Shown: piece by piece, positions 5,934 through 7,527 of the stretch | How the letters are laid out: each line of letters begins with the position of its first letter | Numbering within the stretch: position 1 is the stretch's first letter | Source of the DNA: Deltaproteobacteria bacterium | GTDB lineage: Bacteria > Desulfobacterota > DSM-4660 > Desulfatiglandales > B25-G16 | Direction of reading: 5' to 3' | NCBI GenBank assembly: GCA_019308645.1 | Contig: JAFDHR010000106.1 | Location: 1-7,527, forward strand | Length of the DNA: 7,527 nt | The notes under the pieces: model-generated | What the model was told of the DNA's origin: nothing | The model's database searches: none | Seen by the model: the letters and a program-made list of their open reading frames with translations, nothing else | Program-made: the position numbers and the translations under genes

Positions 5934-6740
5934 CTAATGTGAAATAGCTTTTTTTTCGCCTATTGTATTTTCAATTTTTCTCAGAAGTCTCTCGGCCCAG
6001 TCTATAAAGTATTTTTCATCAGACTGCGAAGCCTTTTGCAGTAGGGCCTTCGCTTCTTCTTTGTTTTCTTTTCCCTTTAATTCCAATAGCAATTCAGCAA
6101 GGTATATTTTCCCTTCGGCTTTTTCATTGAAATATCGGGTTTTTTGGTACTCCCGATAAAATTTGAGAGCCTTTTTTTTGTCTTTGTATGGCCAGGGGAC
6201 AATCGCCCAGAATCTGCCGAGTGCCAGTATGGGGCCAGCCTCGTTATACATCTTATTCAACCCATAGGACTTCTCAAAACTCCTCTGGGTTTTGCTCTTA
6301 AGGCCCTCTGCCAAGGCAGTGAATATACTTACACCGTCAGAATAAATGCCTACATTCAGGCCATAATAATAATGACCATCGGGCTTATCAGGCTCCTTCT
6401 CAATGGCCTTTTGCGCATATTTCATACCTTCTTTGGCATACTTTGCACAGGCTTTCTTCCACCCCTCACCGGCCTGTCTCTTTATCGTTTCGCCATATTC
6501 CCTATATGCCCTTGCACACTTCCAGTTGGCTTCGTAATCATTAGGGTTTTCTTTCAAGGCCTTGAGGTATACATCAATAGACCGTTTGTAGTTTTCTTCT
6601 CCCCCTTGCTCATAGAGCCCATCGGCCATAAACAGGTAATCCTCGGCCAAAAGACCAAGAGGGTGGATAAAAACAAAGACCGAAAACAGAACGAACCATA
6701 ATAAAAACCTTATCATGTTTACGTCCTTTACATCTTTCAT
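5934..6740 (-). CDS. Exported tetratricopeptide-repeat protein, TatT-like
   Basis: A 268-aa protein with a hydrophobic N-terminal segment (about residues 11-31, FLLWFVLFSVFVF core) ending in LGLLAED, a plausible signal peptide cleaved after the alanine; no lipobox cysteine is seen. TPR-like helical repeats follow: residues 52-65 (KRSIDVYLKALKEN), 71-80, 98-116 (CAKYAKEGMKYAQKAIEKEP) and 188-201. The central GHYYYGLNVGIYSDG...LAEGLK and GPILALGRFWAIVPWPYKDKKKAL stretches resemble the TPR-fold TatT proteins associated with some TRAP transporters. No TRAP genes are in view, so a transport role is not supported. Two starts are possible. The ATG at 6740 has AGGAGG (6751-6756) at 10 nt; the ATG at 6716 (MIRFLLWF) gives a more standard signal peptide and has AGGA at 7 nt. 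The longer form is kept for its stronger ribosome binding site. The gene appears monocistronic, behind the iorB terminator. Confidence 0.82.
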   Translation of the reverse strand: MKDVKDVNMIRFLLWFVLFSVFVFIHPLGLLAEDYLFMADGLYEQGGEENYKRSIDVYLKALKENPNDYEANWKCARAYREYGETIKRQAGEGWKKACAKYAKEGMKYAQKAIEKEPDKPDGHYYYGLNVGIYSDGVSIFTALAEGLKSKTQRSFEKSYGLNKMYNEAGPILALGRFWAIVPWPYKDKKKALKFYREYQKTRYFNEKAEGKIYLAELLLELKGKENKEEAKALLQKASQSDEKYFIDWAERLLRKIENTIGEKKAISH

Positions 6741-6978
6741 TTCAAGTTTTCCTCCTTATTTTCTGCTATCGTGCGGTAATAGAACAAATATGGAAAATTC
6801 CTCGAGAATAAAGTTGTGTCATTATCACAAAAACCCCCATCTCTCTTTAAATATGAGGGTTTAACATTTTTGTCTATAATACCCTTGGTTTAAGAGGGAA
6901 ACCTTTGTTTATGGAAGGATATAAAAATTGGGAACCTTCTTATTTTGCAAGTTAAAGGAAATAAAAACTGCCTTGTAC
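6741..6978. other. Intergenic region between iorB and the TPR gene
   Basis: This region is AT-rich DNA holding the iorB-side terminator hairpin (6831-6862), the TPR gene's ribosome binding site (AGGAGG on the minus strand, 6751-6756) and presumably its promoter in 6757-6830, where no unambiguous -35/-10 pair is seen. Weak pairings (GGTTT/AAACC at 6887-6903; GAAGG/CCTTC around 6915-6942) were seen but are too short to call. Confidence 0.5.
6831..6862 (-). terminator. Probable intrinsic terminator downstream of iorB
   Basis: AAACCCCCAT (6831-6840) pairs with ATGAGGGTTT (6853-6862) at 9 of 10 positions around a 12-nt loop. Read on the minus strand, the second arm ends GGGGGTTT and runs into TTG, giving a five-T tract. 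It sits about 117 nt beyond the iorB stop and before the TPR gene, where it would end the iorB transcript. On the plus strand a T-run (ATTTTTG) lies 4-8 nt after the arm, but no plus-strand gene is upstream. Confidence 0.6.
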
Positions 6979-7527
6979 TCATCCAACACGTGAGGCAGCA
7001 ACACCAAAATCAAAGGCCTTTAAATTCGACTCTAAAAATGTCTGTTTTGTTGTCTTAGATATTGTTTCCTTGAGTATATCTTCTTTCAAAGGAATAACTT
7101 TGCTACCAATCAATGCCCCGAGCATAACCATATTGAGGGATAAAGGATTTCCAGCCTTTGCTGCCAACTCATCACCATCCAGAGCTATTAACAAGGAAAC
7201 ATTATCTCTGATTAGATCAAGGGCCTCATCAATATCAGGATACACTCCCTGGCCTATTGTGACAGTAAAAGGAGGAAGAGGATGAATATTGGTGATAACT
7301 ACCGTATCCTTGTTGCATTTGTTCAATGCCCTTAATGTCTCTGATGGCTCGAAACCGATCAAAATATCTGCCTCACCCTTTGAAACAATCGGGCTGTTTG
7401 CTCCCATAATAAGGGATGACTCAACAATACCACCTCTCTGGGCCATTCCGTGAATCTCACTTACTACCGCAGGAATTCCAGCAGATATACAGGCCTCACC
7501 AAGAAGCCTTGATGCAAGAAGATTTCC
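6979..7527 (-). CDS. iorB: Indolepyruvate:ferredoxin oxidoreductase, beta subunit (5' end outside window)
   Basis: The minus-strand frame stays open to the right edge, giving 182 residues of a protein usually near 195 aa; the missing N-terminus should hold the start of the GxGGQG nucleotide-binding motif. The visible part begins GNLLASRLLGEACISAGIPA, followed by VVSEIHGMAQRGGIVESS, which is highly characteristic of IorB and related 2-oxoacid:ferredoxin oxidoreductase gamma-type domains. Further on are ADILIGFEPSETLRAL and NMVMLGALIGS. With IorA, IorB oxidatively decarboxylates indolepyruvate and other aryl pyruvates to acyl-CoA, reducing ferredoxin, in the cytoplasm of anaerobes; iorA would be expected upstream, outside the window. 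A Met at 7446 is internal, since the conserved region continues well upstream of it. The TGA stop is at 6979-6981. Confidence 0.92.
   Translation of the reverse strand, partial: GNLLASRLLGEACISAGIPAVVSEIHGMAQRGGIVESSLIMGANSPIVSKGEADILIGFEPSETLRALNKCNKDTVVITNIHPLPPFTVTIGQGVYPDIDEALDLIRDNVSLLIALDGDELAAKAGNPLSLNMVMLGALIGSKVIPLKEDILKETISKTTKQTFLESNLKAFDFGVAASRVG

Noticed and set aside
6144..6701. Plus-strand open frame of 185 codons opposite the TPR gene
   Set aside because: The minus-strand frame has a signal peptide, TPR repeats and a strong ribosome binding site; the plus-strand translation is a hydrophobic mirror of it.

Overview
The window looks like chromosomal DNA of an anaerobic bacterium with moderate GC content. 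A sulfate-reducing or syntrophic member of the Desulfobacterota (old Deltaproteobacteria) or a relative fits best. The reasons are an oxygen-sensitive Mo/W-pterin enzyme with a four-cluster ferredoxin-like subunit, an indolepyruvate:ferredoxin oxidoreductase subunit, and DUF1566, DUF3795 and TatT-like TPR proteins, which often occur together in such genomes. The taxonomy is inferred from gene content only; there is no rRNA gene or other marker here.

Left part (1-4450, plus strand). A 16-bp perfect inverted repeat sits at the window edge. A three-gene operon follows: an adenylate-forming aryl/acyl-acid ligase related to EntE/DhbE (206-1864), a cytoplasmic molybdopterin/tungstopterin oxidoreductase of the DMSO-reductase superfamily (1903-4008), and a small protein with four [4Fe-4S] clusters (4019-4450). 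The working model is that the ligase activates an organic acid, probably as a CoA thioester. The Mo/W enzyme then performs a redox or hydration step on the product, passing electrons through the small FeS subunit to a soluble partner. The substrate cannot be read from the sequence. The operon encodes no membrane anchor, no Tat signal and no carrier-protein or siderophore genes, so it does not match the classical systems of either enzyme family.

Middle part (4451-5933). A DUF1566 domain protein (4498-4905, plus) has a doubtful start. A cysteine-rich DUF3795 protein (5186-5602) lies on the minus strand. Both flanks of the DUF3795 gene carry 7-8-nt-period repeats arranged as inverted pairs. One is a compact cluster at 5107-5162; the other is a roughly 250-bp block at 5665-5915 bounded by imperfect inverted repeats.

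Right part (5934-7527, minus strand). An exported TPR protein resembling the TRAP-associated TatT family (5934-6740) is separated by a likely terminator (6831-6862) from the 3' part of iorB, the beta subunit of indolepyruvate:ferredoxin oxidoreductase. The iorB start lies beyond the right edge of the window.
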